Counted from the stretch's first letter, positions 43,352-52,098 are shown. The stretch: DNA of 64,000 nucleotides from Egaibacter danicus (GCA_016707075.1 JADJII010000011.1:62001-126000); one strand, 5' to 3'. Notes: generated by a model from the sequence alone, not told the origin. Program-made: numbers and translations.

Positions 43352-43549
43352 TCAGGTTTTGCTTTTCATGGGGCAGGTGTTCATGCCCAGCATCGTATAG
43401 GCCGGGCACCAGCCGATCAGGCCCGTTGCCAGTGGTACGACGCCGATATAGCCCCACATGCCGACGGTGCCCGTATAAGCCAGGCCGATCAGAACAAGAC
43501 CGGCGACGATGCGTACGATGCGGTCAATTCCGCCTTCATTGATTTTCAT
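43352..43549 (-). CDS. DUF2892 (YgaP-like) small membrane protein
   Basis: This 65-residue protein has two transmembrane helices with MKINEGGIDRIVRIVAGL and the conserved GWCPAYTMLGMNTC end, carrying two Cys as in the C-terminal module of YgaP. Usually fused or linked to rhodanese; here it stands alone downstream of a CRP-type regulator, with a perfect CRP-like site in its upstream region. Confidence 0.92.
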   Translation of the reverse strand: MKINEGGIDRIVRIVAGLVLIGLAYTGTVGMWGYIGVVPLATGLIGWCPAYTMLGMNTCPMKSKT

Positions 43550-43610
43550 GGTTAGCTCCTTGGAAAAAGTGGTTGATGGCGCAATTGGATACCCGTAATG
43601 ACCTCAGGTC

Positions 43611-43626
43611 TGTGACTCAGGTCACA
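43611..43626. promoter_or_regulatory. Perfect CRP-type palindrome TGTGA-N6-TCACA
   Basis: TGTGACTCAGGTCACA lies five bases beyond the regulator stop codon and about 62 bases upstream of the DUF2892 start. An adjoining palindrome GACCTCAGGTC ends at 43610. The DNA-reading residues of the regulator match CRP (Arg176, Glu177, Arg181), which predicts this very half-site. Confidence 0.75.
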
Positions 43627-43631
43627 CAGGG

Positions 43632-44279
43632 TTACGACAGCGACGATGACAGGGCACGTAACGCCGCGCTGTTGCTGATGTGAATGTGCTCGCGCGAGAG
43701 CTCAACCCAGCCCTCCCGCTCAAACCGGCGCAGCAGCCGCGTGACGATTTCGCGCACAGTGCCCAGTTCGTCAGCCAGCGTCTGGTGGGTAATGGCCAGA
43801 TCGCTTCCCCGGCCCAGCAAGGCGGCGGCCAGGCGCTGGTCGAGCTTGCGAAAGGCCACGGCATCAATCAGCCCGGTCAGGTCGGCCATGCGCTCGGCAA
43901 ACAGGCCCAGCACGTCATTGCGAAATGAGGGTGACTCCAGCCAGGCGTTGAAAGTGGGCGGCGGGATCAACAGCAAGGTGGTGGGTTTAGTCGTGATGCC
44001 GTGGGCTGACAGCGGCGCCTTGCGGAACAGGCAGGCACTGGACACCAGACACAACTCGCCAGGTACCACGCGATAGAGTTCCAGCGAACGTCCGTCACCG
44101 GAATGGCGCGAAACTTTCACTTCACCATCCAGCACGAGTGGAAAGCCCTGGCAGGGCGCGTTTTCGTCAAACAGTACGGCCCCGACTGGCACGGTCATGG
44201 GGCCTGCCGTGCTGCCCAGGTCCGCCAGCGCAGGCGTGACGTGCGCCAGAGCGGGGTAGAGGCGGATGGGGTCAGTCAT
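43632..44279 (-). CDS. CRP/FNR family transcriptional regulator
   Basis: This 215-residue protein has a cNMP-type effector domain (residues 25-125) and a winged-helix domain with recognition helix VREIVTRLLRRFE (175-187). It has no N-terminal cysteine cluster, so it is not an oxygen-sensing FNR. The R-E-x3-R spacing equals that of CRP. The effector is unknown; the cAMP-binding residues are not clearly kept. It lies upstream of the DUF2892 gene on the same strand. Confidence 0.92.
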   Translation of the reverse strand: MTDPIRLYPALAHVTPALADLGSTAGPMTVPVGAVLFDENAPCQGFPLVLDGEVKVSRHSGDGRSLELYRVVPGELCLVSSACLFRKAPLSAHGITTKPTTLLLIPPPTFNAWLESPSFRNDVLGLFAERMADLTGLIDAVAFRKLDQRLAAALLGRGSDLAITHQTLADELGTVREIVTRLLRRFEREGWVELSREHIHISNSAALRALSSSLS

Positions 44280-44312
44280 GCTGGCAGTTTAGCCTTACCG
44301 CCGGTTTTTCCG

Positions 44313-45593
44313 TCAGGGAAGCGGCAGTCGGGCCGCCGGTGCGGGCCAGTCCACTTCGGCCAGGCTGTTGACCAGCTCGTCCCGTTCGCTGCGTGGCATG
44401 GGCCGCATGGCGTTGGCTACCCAATGGGCACGCGCCACGTTGATGCGGCCAGTGGTGGCCCAGTGATCGGCTTCCATGACGGGGTGGTGCAGCATGGCAG
44501 CCAGCCAGACGGCCTGGCCAGCATCCAGTTCGCGCGCCCGGACGCCGAAGTATTGGCGCGCGGCAGCCTCTGCACCGCAGATGCCACTGCCCCAGGGGGC
44601 GCTATCAAGGTAAAGACGCAGGATGCGCGCCTTGCCAAGCGTTTGCTCCATTTCCACTGCGTACAGCAATTCGCGCAGCTTGCGGGTGGGCGTGCGCTCG
44701 GCACCGGTCATCAGCAGCCTTGCCAATTGCTGGGACAACGTGCTGGCACCGCGCTCGATGCGACCTTCGTGTTGGTTGCGCTGAAACGAGGCCGTGAGTT
44801 CTGCCAGATCAAAACCGGCGTGCTCGAAGAAGCGCTGATCCTCCGCCGCCATCACGGCCCGGGCGAGCAGGCTGTCTGCGCGCAGACGGCTTTTGCGCAG
44901 GCCTGCCGAGCAGGTGCTGTTTGCTGCTGCGAGCGACCCGGTGCCCAAACCCTGCACGGCAAATCCTTCCACGCGGGGAGTCAGCGTGTAGTTGCCTGAC
45001 GGCAAGTACAAGGTTGCACGAAGGCTGAACGTGCCGTCGATGGTAGCTAGCTGCACTTCGGGAATGACGCTGGCAAACAGCGCGTAGCCGTCGCGTATTG
45101 GCGTTGCAGGCAGGTTGATCTGCAGCTTGAGTGATTGCGGCGTCAGGACACCATCCCATGCAGCAACCACATGGCCGCTGGAGAGACTGCCTTCAAGACG
45201 CGATCCCTTGCGACGTACCAGCAGGTTGGCCTCGTCGAAGTGCAGGGCCCCGGTGCCCAGTCCGCGCGCGGGAATGCTGCACGGACTGCAGCGCAGTGCC
45301 AGCGTTTCGCTGTCTGCCTGCCATTGCATCCTGATAGTGCCCAGCTGGGTGGTCAGGCTGCGACCATCCAGCAGCATGGAGATCCATGGGGTTGTGCCGA
45401 GCCAGATGAGCGTCGGCACGCCGACCTGAACCGTGGCAGGCCCCACGTGCACGCTGGTGGCCCATTCACCGGGTGCCGGTTTGATGGCCTGCCGCGCCAT
45501 GAACAGCAACCCCAGTCCCGCCAAGGCGAGGGCGACCGTTGCCACGCCCAGCAGCGTGAGTGCGCGCCAGAGGGTTTTCACCGTCATCCTCAT
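44313..45593 (-). CDS. Monofunctional GT51 peptidoglycan transglycosylase of the exosortase locus
   Basis: This 426-residue inner-membrane protein has an N-terminal helix (LTLLGVATVALALAGLGLLF) and a 200-residue periplasmic region unlike ordinary MtgA, followed by a GT51 domain (about 235-400) with the catalytic Glu in MAAEDQRFFEHAGFD, GASTLSQQLAR and RKLRELLYAVEMEQ. No transpeptidase domain follows. GT51 polymerises lipid II. The start overlaps the EpsI-like stop as ATGA, making it the last gene of the VIT/exosortase operon. Confidence 0.88.
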   Translation of the reverse strand: MRMTVKTLWRALTLLGVATVALALAGLGLLFMARQAIKPAPGEWATSVHVGPATVQVGVPTLIWLGTTPWISMLLDGRSLTTQLGTIRMQWQADSETLALRCSPCSIPARGLGTGALHFDEANLLVRRKGSRLEGSLSSGHVVAAWDGVLTPQSLKLQINLPATPIRDGYALFASVIPEVQLATIDGTFSLRATLYLPSGNYTLTPRVEGFAVQGLGTGSLAAANSTCSAGLRKSRLRADSLLARAVMAAEDQRFFEHAGFDLAELTASFQRNQHEGRIERGASTLSQQLARLLMTGAERTPTRKLRELLYAVEMEQTLGKARILRLYLDSAPWGSGICGAEAAARQYFGVRARELDAGQAVWLAAMLHHPVMEADHWATTGRINVARAHWVANAMRPMPRSERDELVNSLAEVDWPAPAARLPLP

Positions 45594-46156
45594 AAAGGCC
45601 TCGCCACCGTGATGGCCTGCCACGGGCCGGATGATTGCCCGGCCACTGCTGCCCAGTACCAGGCCGAGGTATCCGTGAAGGTCTGGCCTTTGGCATCCTC
45701 AATGTGTTCGCACACGCGGATGCGCTGGCCAGCCCGTTCTGCGATGAAGCAGCGCCAGCGAGCCTGACCGGCAACGGCTTCGAGCTGTTCATCATGGATG
45801 CGATAGCCCAGACCCCTGTAGCAATCGGTGGCGGGATGCAGCATGCGGGTGGGCTGTTGCACCGTACGCAGCACCAGTACCTGCTCACCGTCGGTCAGAC
45901 GGTTGATGGTGCCGGGAAAGCGGCGCGCGAATCGATGCTCCACTTCGCTCAAGGCCAGTGGGCGTAAAGTGGCGCCATTCCATTGGGCGGGCAGCTCGGC
46001 AGCGACCGGGGATGCATCGCCTTGCGCAGAGGTTGACGTTTTGGCGCTCTGATGAACAGCCTGTGCCACCCCCCACAACAGGCACAGGGGCAGCAGCACG
46101 GCCCACAGGGTCTTGTGCAGCACGCGGTTGAGGAATCGGTTGGCAAAAATGTTCAT
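45590..46156 (-). CDS. EpsI-like exosortase-associated protein
   Basis: This 188-residue protein has an N-terminal membrane helix (TLWAVLLPLCLLWGVAQAVH) and an EpsI/DUF3485-like periplasmic domain: ALSEVEHRFARRFPG, a His107-Cys112 segment (LHPATDCYRGLGY) and RWRCFIAERAGQ. EpsI domains accompany or are fused to exosortases and may assist processing or anchoring. It overlaps the exosortase stop by four bases and the transglycosylase start by four bases. Confidence 0.8.
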   Translation of the reverse strand: MNIFANRFLNRVLHKTLWAVLLPLCLLWGVAQAVHQSAKTSTSAQGDASPVAAELPAQWNGATLRPLALSEVEHRFARRFPGTINRLTDGEQVLVLRTVQQPTRMLHPATDCYRGLGYRIHDEQLEAVAGQARWRCFIAERAGQRIRVCEHIEDAKGQTFTDTSAWYWAAVAGQSSGPWQAITVARPL

Positions 46157-47019
46157 GAGGTGCCTCCACGCGAATGAATCCGGGCGGGCTGTGCCATCAC
46201 CCAGCCAATACCCCCGCAGACCACGGCCAGCACCACCAGACCCATGGCGTCATGCGCCCAGCCCGGCAGGTGCCGGCCGGATGCTTCGGCCGCGACCAGC
46301 AGCGTGTTGCGCACGATGTTGCCAGTGAGAACCAGCACGCCCACGGCGGGCAGGCGCATCAGGAACGTGCGGTTGGTGTGCGCCGCAGGCAGCGCAACCA
46401 CACAGGCGGTGAAATAACCCAGCCAGACCATCTGTACACCCGAGCAGGGCGCATCGACGATGACCAGATGGCCGTTGACCAGCAGGCTGCTGCCGCTGCG
46501 GGTGACTTCATGGCCCAGCGCCAGCAGCCAGCGGCTGATCTCGGCCGTCACCACGCGCAGCGGGTAGCCGGCATAAAACTGCAGGGATGCCAGCAACGGC
46601 AGCGACAGCACGGACAGGCCTATAACCGGCGCGGTGGCCACTCGGGCTGGCAGGAATGCAGCCAGGCCGGCTGCCAGCGACAGCAGGGCGATGAGTGCGC
46701 TGGCCAGATCGGGCAGATGCGCACGGGTTGCCGTGGCCGCGACTGCACCGGCCAGTGCCAGCGACAGCCACCCCAGGCGCGGCGACGGGCGCAGCACGTG
46801 GCGATGCAGCCAGACCACCACGGTGAGTGCGGTCAGCGCCAGCAGGCCCAGTGGATCGTCCGAGCCATCGACCATGCGCTGACCCATCCACCACCAGGTG
46901 GGCCAGAGTGCTGCCGCCAGCAGCATCAGCCAAAGCCACTCCGGGGCGGTATCGATGCGGATGCCAAACCGCATGAATCGGGGCATCTGCAGCAGGCGAG
47001 GCAGGCGCAGTGTGGTCAT
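46153..47019 (-). CDS. Exosortase (transpeptidase-like, PEP-CTERM processing)
   Basis: This 288-residue protein has about eight transmembrane helices and the complete exosortase triad: Cys192 in VDAPCSGVQM, Arg237 in NIVRNTLL and His256 in AHDAMG. Exosortases cleave and probably transfer proteins carrying a C-terminal PEP-CTERM-like signal. It lies two bases downstream of a gene for such a protein and overlaps the EpsI-like gene. The class may correspond to the one called exosortase Q, which I could not verify. Confidence 0.92.
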   Translation of the reverse strand: MTTLRLPRLLQMPRFMRFGIRIDTAPEWLWLMLLAAALWPTWWWMGQRMVDGSDDPLGLLALTALTVVVWLHRHVLRPSPRLGWLSLALAGAVAATATRAHLPDLASALIALLSLAAGLAAFLPARVATAPVIGLSVLSLPLLASLQFYAGYPLRVVTAEISRWLLALGHEVTRSGSSLLVNGHLVIVDAPCSGVQMVWLGYFTACVVALPAAHTNRTFLMRLPAVGVLVLTGNIVRNTLLVAAEASGRHLPGWAHDAMGLVVLAVVCGGIGWVMAQPARIHSRGGTS

Positions 47020-47021
47020 GA

Positions 47022-49115
47022 TCAGGCCGTGAAGCGGTTCGCGTTGTGGCGGCCAGCGCGTCGTGCCCGACGGGCCATCATGGCCAGCACCGACAGCATC
47101 ACGATGACAGCGCCCCAGGTTGCAGGCTCGGGTGTGCTGGGCACTTCAGCGCCCACGGCGAGGTTGCTCACGCCTTGTGGCAAGGGCGAAGGCTGGTTCA
47201 CGCTGGTGCTGTTTTGTGGCGCGACGTTGCGCACCACTTGATCCACTGCGATGAAGCTGGTGTATGGCGTCAGCAGGCTGTATTGCAGACCCAGATCGGT
47301 GATGCGTTTGCTGAAGGCGTCACCCCCTTCCAGCGACTCCTGATCGGACAGGCTGGCGATGCGGTGGCGCGCCCACAGGTGACGCAGGGCGGCGTTGCTG
47401 CCCGTGGAGACGGCTGCTGAGTCGACAGGCAGGGTCTGGCTGAACGGACCACTCGCGGTCTGGCCTTCGATGATGAGGTTGCCTTTGGCGTCACCACGCC
47501 ACTTGCCAAACACGATAACGGGGCGTTCGCCCAACACGTCGGGCAGATGACGCGGCTCCACGTCATACACGTCCAGACCGTCAAATTGTGCTTTGACGCT
47601 GGTCAGCACCGGCGAATCAATTATCTTGCGAAAGCGTGCAGCCTGTGCGGCCGCTTCAGATGGCTGCGTGATGATGAAGGGCTCACCCATGCCGGCCCGT
47701 GCCAGACCTTCCATCAGGTGGCGGTTGACCGAGGAGCCAATGCCAAACGAGAACAGGTTGGCCTGCGAGAGGTTCCGGCGGACCAGATCAAACGCTTCAC
47801 GTTCCACAGTCACATAACCGTCGGTCACCACCACCACGGTGCGCGACACATCGGCAGCTTTGGGCTCGGCATAGACGCGTTTGAGCGCGGGCATCAGCTC
47901 GGTACTGCCACCACCGCCCATTTGCTGGATGGTGCGGATGGCCTGTTCGATGTTGGCGCGCGTAGCGGGTACAGAATGAGGGCTCAGCAGACGGTTACTG
48001 CCGGAAAACAGCATCACATTGAAGGTGTCGCTGGGACGCAGGTTGCCAATCAGCTCGCGCAGCAGGGTCTTCGCGGTATCCAGCGGAAAGCCGTGCATGG
48101 AGCCCGAGATGTCCACCACAAAGATGTAGTCGCGCGGTGAGATGATGGTAGCGGCCACGGCCTTGGGTGGCTCGATCATGGCCAGAAAGAAATTCTCGTC
48201 GCTGCCCTTGTAGAGCATCACGCCGGACTCGATGCGGTCGCCTGCCAGACGGTAGTCCATGATGAAGTCGCGGTTGTTGGTGAGGCCAGCCGTGTTTTTC
48301 AGGCTGACGAGCGACGCGCCGCCTTCTTCCTTGTAGGTGGAAATGTCGTGGCTGGAGGAATGCACTTCCTTGATGCCGATGGGGGTGTTCAGCGCCACGT
48401 GGATGTCGAAGGTGGCAGGAGACACGTCACCCTGACGCAGCACGGGCTGGCTCACCCAGGGGGCACTTGCCTGGCTGGACTGCGCGCTGTTGTAGCGCGG
48501 CCCCACCACGGTGGGAAACACAAACTGGTAGTTGCCACTGGTGGGTACCAGCAGTTCGGTGTAGCGCAGTTCGACCTTCACATCGTCGCCGGGCAGGATG
48601 TTGGCCACGTTCATCTGGAAGACGTTAGGGAGATGCTGCTCCAGCAGCGCCGCCGTCTTGCCTTCCTTTTTGGCGGTGTCGTATTCGATGCGGGCCTGCT
48701 GCTTCTCGCGGATTTTGGCGGTGATCAGCCGGTCGGCCAGGCGCACGTTCATGCCGTGAACAGCCGCTTTGGTGGAACCCGGAAATACGTATTTCGCCTC
48801 GATGACACGCTGGCCTTCGTTCCTGTAGTGCTGTGTGACCGTGACGTCCGCGATGACGCCGGAGATGCGCACATCGACCTGGGTGGATTTCAGCGGCAAC
48901 TGGTCTACTGCCGGGTCGTCACTCTTGACGAAGAAATAGGGGCTCTCGGTCTTCAGGCGCGGTGCGTCACGGTCCTGCGCCTGGGCGGACTGGGCGACCA
49001 GCGCCAGAAAACATGCTGCAGCGAGACTGGTGGTAGTTATCCACAACCATCGGGCAACATGGGGTGGCGGTGCAGTTTCTGCCGGCTGCGGGGTGGAAGG
49101 AAGGGTGAGCGCCAT
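47022..49115 (-). CDS. VIT and vWA domain protein with PEP-CTERM-like sorting signal
   Basis: This 697-residue exported protein has a signal/anchor (residues 22-46), a VIT domain (about 60-190; VDVRISGVIADVTVTQHY, KYVFPGSTKAAVHGM), a von Willebrand A domain (about 328-500) with intact MIDAS Asp335-Ser337-Ser339 and TDGY at 431-434, and a C-terminal sorting signal: Pro662-Glu663-Pro664, a hydrophobic helix 667-680 and Arg-rich RRARR at 682-686. It is the evident substrate of the adjacent exosortase. VIT-vWA proteins with LPXTG tails are the single targets of proteobacterial dedicated sortases; this is the PEP-CTERM counterpart. Confidence 0.93.
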   Translation of the reverse strand: MALTLPSTPQPAETAPPPHVARWLWITTTSLAAACFLALVAQSAQAQDRDAPRLKTESPYFFVKSDDPAVDQLPLKSTQVDVRISGVIADVTVTQHYRNEGQRVIEAKYVFPGSTKAAVHGMNVRLADRLITAKIREKQQARIEYDTAKKEGKTAALLEQHLPNVFQMNVANILPGDDVKVELRYTELLVPTSGNYQFVFPTVVGPRYNSAQSSQASAPWVSQPVLRQGDVSPATFDIHVALNTPIGIKEVHSSSHDISTYKEEGGASLVSLKNTAGLTNNRDFIMDYRLAGDRIESGVMLYKGSDENFFLAMIEPPKAVAATIISPRDYIFVVDISGSMHGFPLDTAKTLLRELIGNLRPSDTFNVMLFSGSNRLLSPHSVPATRANIEQAIRTIQQMGGGGSTELMPALKRVYAEPKAADVSRTVVVVTDGYVTVEREAFDLVRRNLSQANLFSFGIGSSVNRHLMEGLARAGMGEPFIITQPSEAAAQAARFRKIIDSPVLTSVKAQFDGLDVYDVEPRHLPDVLGERPVIVFGKWRGDAKGNLIIEGQTASGPFSQTLPVDSAAVSTGSNAALRHLWARHRIASLSDQESLEGGDAFSKRITDLGLQYSLLTPYTSFIAVDQVVRNVAPQNSTSVNQPSPLPQGVSNLAVGAEVPSTPEPATWGAVIVMLSVLAMMARRARRAGRHNANRFTA

Positions 49116-49206
49116 GATGCTTTCTCCGGAACATGCGTGCGACGTTGCACGGTGTCCCTAGCATCGGAGGCGTGTGAGAAGGCAGTTTGAAGCGCGCAGG
49201 GGCTAT

Positions 49207-49233
49207 ATGAAGTCCCTGTGAAGTCTGCGTGAA
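49207..49233 (-). promoter_or_regulatory. CreB binding tag upstream of the VIT/exosortase operon
   Basis: On the minus strand TTCAC (49233-49229), six bases, TTCAC (49222-49218), six bases and TTCAT (49211-49207) form an 11-base-period direct repeat. The E. coli cre tag is TTCAC-N6-TTCAC. It lies 92-118 bases upstream of the VIT gene and 50 bases before the end of creC is reached on the other side. Confidence 0.75.
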
Positions 49234-49255
49234 GTGGCTGTGTTGCTCTGGCAGA

Positions 49256-50713
49256 TCAGTCGTTTGCGCGCGGGAGCGATAGGGTGGCCACGGCTCCCAT
49301 ACCCTCGCCCTCATCCCGGTTGTCCAGCTCGATGCGCCCGTGGTGCAGCGAGGCGATTTCCTTGACAAACGAGAGACCCAGGCCCGTGCTTTTTTTCTTC
49401 GAGTGGGGCCTTGCGAGCGAATAGAATTTTTCGAATACCTTGTCCTGCGCGTAGTCCGGAATGCCCGGCCCCTGATCACGCACGGTGATATGCACACTGC
49501 GTCGCTGTACCGACAGTGACAGCTGCACCGTGCTGCCTTCGGGGGAAAAATCCAGCGCGTTGTCCAGCAGGTTGCTCACCGCGCGACGCAGCAGGAAGGG
49601 ATCGCCCTCCACGGTAGCGTCCTGCGGCGCATCCACCTCGATGCGGATATGCCGCTGTGCCGCCTGCCCCTGAGTGGCGCCCGCCAGTTCCTCCAGCAGC
49701 GGCTTCAGCGACACGGGCTCCACGCGCTCCAGCATGCGACGGGTTTCCAGTGCGGTGAGCTCCATCATGCGGTCCACCATTTCCTGAATACGCTGGGTTT
49801 CACGCTGGATGTTGGCCAGGAAGCGCTGGCGCTCGGGCTGCGGCATGCCCGGTTCCTGCAGCAGTTCAGCCGCACCGCGGATGGCAGACAGCGGGCTCTT
49901 CACCTCGTGGGTGAGGGTTTGCACATAGTCAGCCACGTAGTTGCGGCCAGCCAGTGCGTCGCGCATTTCGTCGTAGGCTGCGCCGATGACGCCCACCGCC
50001 CTGCGTCCCAGACGCGGCAGGCTGAACCGTCGCTGTGCCCGCACATAACGAACATAGTCGGCAATCAGGCCGAATGGCCGTACCAGCCACACCGACACCA
50101 TCACGACGAGCACCAGCACCGCCAGCACGGATACCAGCCCGACGTACAGCGTTTTCTCTCGCGCCGCGGTGACAAACTGGCCAAAACTCTGCACCGGTTT
50201 GCCCACGGTGACGGTGCCAATGATCTCGTCATTGCCCCCCTGGGACCAGCGTACTGGCGCGCCGACATACATCACCGAGCTGTCGGGGTCACTTGCCACA
50301 TCGGGTGTGGTACGTGCGCCGTAATCGCCCTTGAGGGCCCGGCTGACATCGCGCCACTGGGAAAAGTCTTCACCCAGATGCTGCCCCGTGGAGTCAAACA
50401 CCACGCGTCCGCTGCGGTCGGTGACGTAGGCACGCAGCTCCACGCGGGTTTTGGTGACGCTGAAAATCTGCGCATTGAAACGACGCGCGTAGAGCGACTG
50501 GAATACGGGCTCGAGGCGCGCCGTATCCAGTGCGCCATCGCGAATGTCCTGCTCAATCAGGCTGGCCATGAGCTGCGAGGTTTCCACCAGGGACTCTTCG
50601 GCAGACTCACGGTAACGCGGGTCCAGATCGGCCACCACGCGGTAAAGCATGAAGCCGATGCCAGCTACGTAGATCAGCAGGATGCCAATGAAGATGCGGG
50701 TACGCTTGCTCAA
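49256..50713 (-). CDS. creC: Sensor histidine kinase CreC
   Basis: This 485-residue kinase has TM1 (7-27), a periplasmic sensor (28-188) closely following CreC (SSVMYVGAPV, GTVTVGKPV, YGART), TM2 (188-212), a linker, the dimerisation box with His269 (THEVKSPLSAIRGAAELL) and an ATPase domain (NLLDNALDFSP, DQGPGIPD, STGLGLSF). The start overlaps the creB stop as ATGA. No creD-type gene lies near; the VIT/exosortase operon occupies the downstream position. Confidence 0.93.
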   Translation of the reverse strand: MSKRTRIFIGILLIYVAGIGFMLYRVVADLDPRYRESAEESLVETSQLMASLIEQDIRDGALDTARLEPVFQSLYARRFNAQIFSVTKTRVELRAYVTDRSGRVVFDSTGQHLGEDFSQWRDVSRALKGDYGARTTPDVASDPDSSVMYVGAPVRWSQGGNDEIIGTVTVGKPVQSFGQFVTAAREKTLYVGLVSVLAVLVLVVMVSVWLVRPFGLIADYVRYVRAQRRFSLPRLGRRAVGVIGAAYDEMRDALAGRNYVADYVQTLTHEVKSPLSAIRGAAELLQEPGMPQPERQRFLANIQRETQRIQEMVDRMMELTALETRRMLERVEPVSLKPLLEELAGATQGQAAQRHIRIEVDAPQDATVEGDPFLLRRAVSNLLDNALDFSPEGSTVQLSLSVQRRSVHITVRDQGPGIPDYAQDKVFEKFYSLARPHSKKKSTGLGLSFVKEIASLHHGRIELDNRDEGEGMGAVATLSLPRAND

Positions 50714-51450
50714 ACTGATTCCGGTAAATCTTCGCTCAACGCATAGCCGGTGCCACGCAGCGTGCGGATCGCTTCAATGGCAGGTGCGACGGCCTTGAGC
50801 TTCGCGCGCAAGGTCTTGATGTGGGCGTCTACCGTGCGGTCAAAACTGTCGCTGGTGTCATCCCACACCTTGGCCAGCAGTTCGTCACGCGTGAACACCC
50901 GGCCCGGACGCTGCACCAGCAGGCGCAGCACCCCAAATTCATAACGCGAGAGTTCCAGCAGCCGGCCATAGAAGCGGATCTGATGGCGCTCTTCATCCAG
51001 TGCGAAGGGCTGGGTTGCCGGCTTCGCAACGGGTACGGTCGATGGGATGGTTTGAGGGGAGGCAACCGGTCGCACACTGCGACGCAGGATGCCGCGTACC
51101 CGCGCCACCAGCTCGCGCGGAGAAAAGGGTTTGGCAATGTAGTCATCGGCGCCGAGTTCCAGCCCTACTACGCGGTCAATCTCGTCGCTGCGGGCTGTGA
51201 GAAACAGCATGGGCACCTGCGCGCCGCCGGGTAATGCCTGCAGCCGCTTGAACAGTTCAAAACCATTGAGGTCGGGCAGGCCCACATCCAGCACCACCAG
51301 GGCCGGTGGCGCTATCGTGAACTGGCGGATGGCTTCTTCGGCGGTGCTGCACCACACGGGCGCGAACCCGTCGGTGGACAGCACATATTGCAGCGTGTCG
51401 GCAATGCCGGATTCGTCTTCAACCAGGAGGATACGCGGCTTGTGAACCAT
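50710..51450 (-). CDS. creB: Response regulator CreB (OmpR/PhoB family)
   Basis: This 246-residue regulator has a receiver domain with Asp55 (VVLDVGLPD), Thr/Lys switch residues (LTARSDE, AKPFSP) and an OmpR-type winged helix (LSRYEFGVLRLLV, DRTVDAHIKTLRAKL, RGTGYAL). The start MVHKPRILLVEDE was chosen because the receiver fold begins there; upstream codons have no ribosome site. Its expected target, a TTCAC-N6-TTCAC tag, lies upstream of the VIT gene. Confidence 0.93.
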   Translation of the reverse strand: MVHKPRILLVEDESGIADTLQYVLSTDGFAPVWCSTAEEAIRQFTIAPPALVVLDVGLPDLNGFELFKRLQALPGGAQVPMLFLTARSDEIDRVVGLELGADDYIAKPFSPRELVARVRGILRRSVRPVASPQTIPSTVPVAKPATQPFALDEERHQIRFYGRLLELSRYEFGVLRLLVQRPGRVFTRDELLAKVWDDTSDSFDRTVDAHIKTLRAKLKAVAPAIEAIRTLRGTGYALSEDLPESV

Positions 51451-51482
51451 GGGCGCTATGGTAACGGCGCCAGCCATCGGGC

Positions 51483-51917
51483 TCAGGCGCTGGCCAGATC
51501 GTCCAGGATGGGGCAATCGGGCCGGTCGTCGCCATGGCAGTGGTGCAGCAGGTTTTGCAGTGAGCGTTGCATGGCCTGCATGGCTTCAATGCGCTGGGTC
51601 AAATCATCCACATGTTTTTGCGCAATGCGTTTGACGCTGGCGCTGGCGCGGCGCCGGTTGTGCCACAGGTTGACCAGTTCGGCGATCTCGGCCATGGAGA
51701 ACCCCAGATCGCGGCTGCGCTTGATGAAACGCAGCGTATGCACATCGGCCTCGCTGTATTGCCGGTAACCACTGTCGGTGCGCGTCACCTGGCCCAGCAG
51801 CGCCAGTGACTCATAGTGGCGCAGCATTTTGGCCGACACACCGGAAAGGCGCGAGGCCTCGCCGATGTTGACCGGGAAGTGGGCCCTGTCGTGGCTGGCT
51901 TCAGGCGGCGACGGCAT
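51483..51917 (-). CDS. cueR: Copper-responsive MerR-family regulator CueR
   Basis: This 144-residue regulator has an N-terminal winged helix (NIGEASRLSGVSAKMLRHYE), a dimerisation helix and the CueR metal loop with two cysteines eight residues apart (CHGDDRPDC near the end), as for Cu(I). The start MPSPPEASH lies inside the copZ 3' end (17-base overlap). It probably controls both divergent copper promoters upstream. Confidence 0.92.
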   Translation of the reverse strand: MPSPPEASHDRAHFPVNIGEASRLSGVSAKMLRHYESLALLGQVTRTDSGYRQYSEADVHTLRFIKRSRDLGFSMAEIAELVNLWHNRRRASASVKRIAQKHVDDLTQRIEAMQAMQRSLQNLLHHCHGDDRPDCPILDDLASA

Positions 51918-52098
51918 AACCTTCTTCGGCAATGGCTTTGGCCAGCGTTTCGCGGGGCTGGGTGGATTCAACCTGCACCAGGTTCTGGGCCCGGTCGATC
52001 TTGATCTCGGCTTGCGGGTCGGCCTGCTTGACAGCCCGTGTGACGGCCTTTTCGCAGTGGCCACAGGTCATGCCGGTAACGGTGAAGGTCTGGTTCAT
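51901..52098 (-). CDS. copZ: Copper chaperone (HMA domain) CopZ
   Basis: This 65-residue protein is a single heavy-metal-associated domain with GMTCGHCEKAV (residues 9-19), the CxxC Cu(I) site. It hands copper to CopA. It is the first gene of the copZ-cueR unit and divergent from copA. Confidence 0.94.
   Translation of the reverse strand: MNQTFTVTGMTCGHCEKAVTRAVKQADPQAEIKIDRAQNLVQVESTQPRETLAKAIAEEGYAVAA

Noticed and set aside
49118..49255. Sigma-70 -10 element downstream of the CreB tag
   Set aside because: Only weak candidates (such as GATGCTA near 49159) are present, so no promoter was called beyond the tag.
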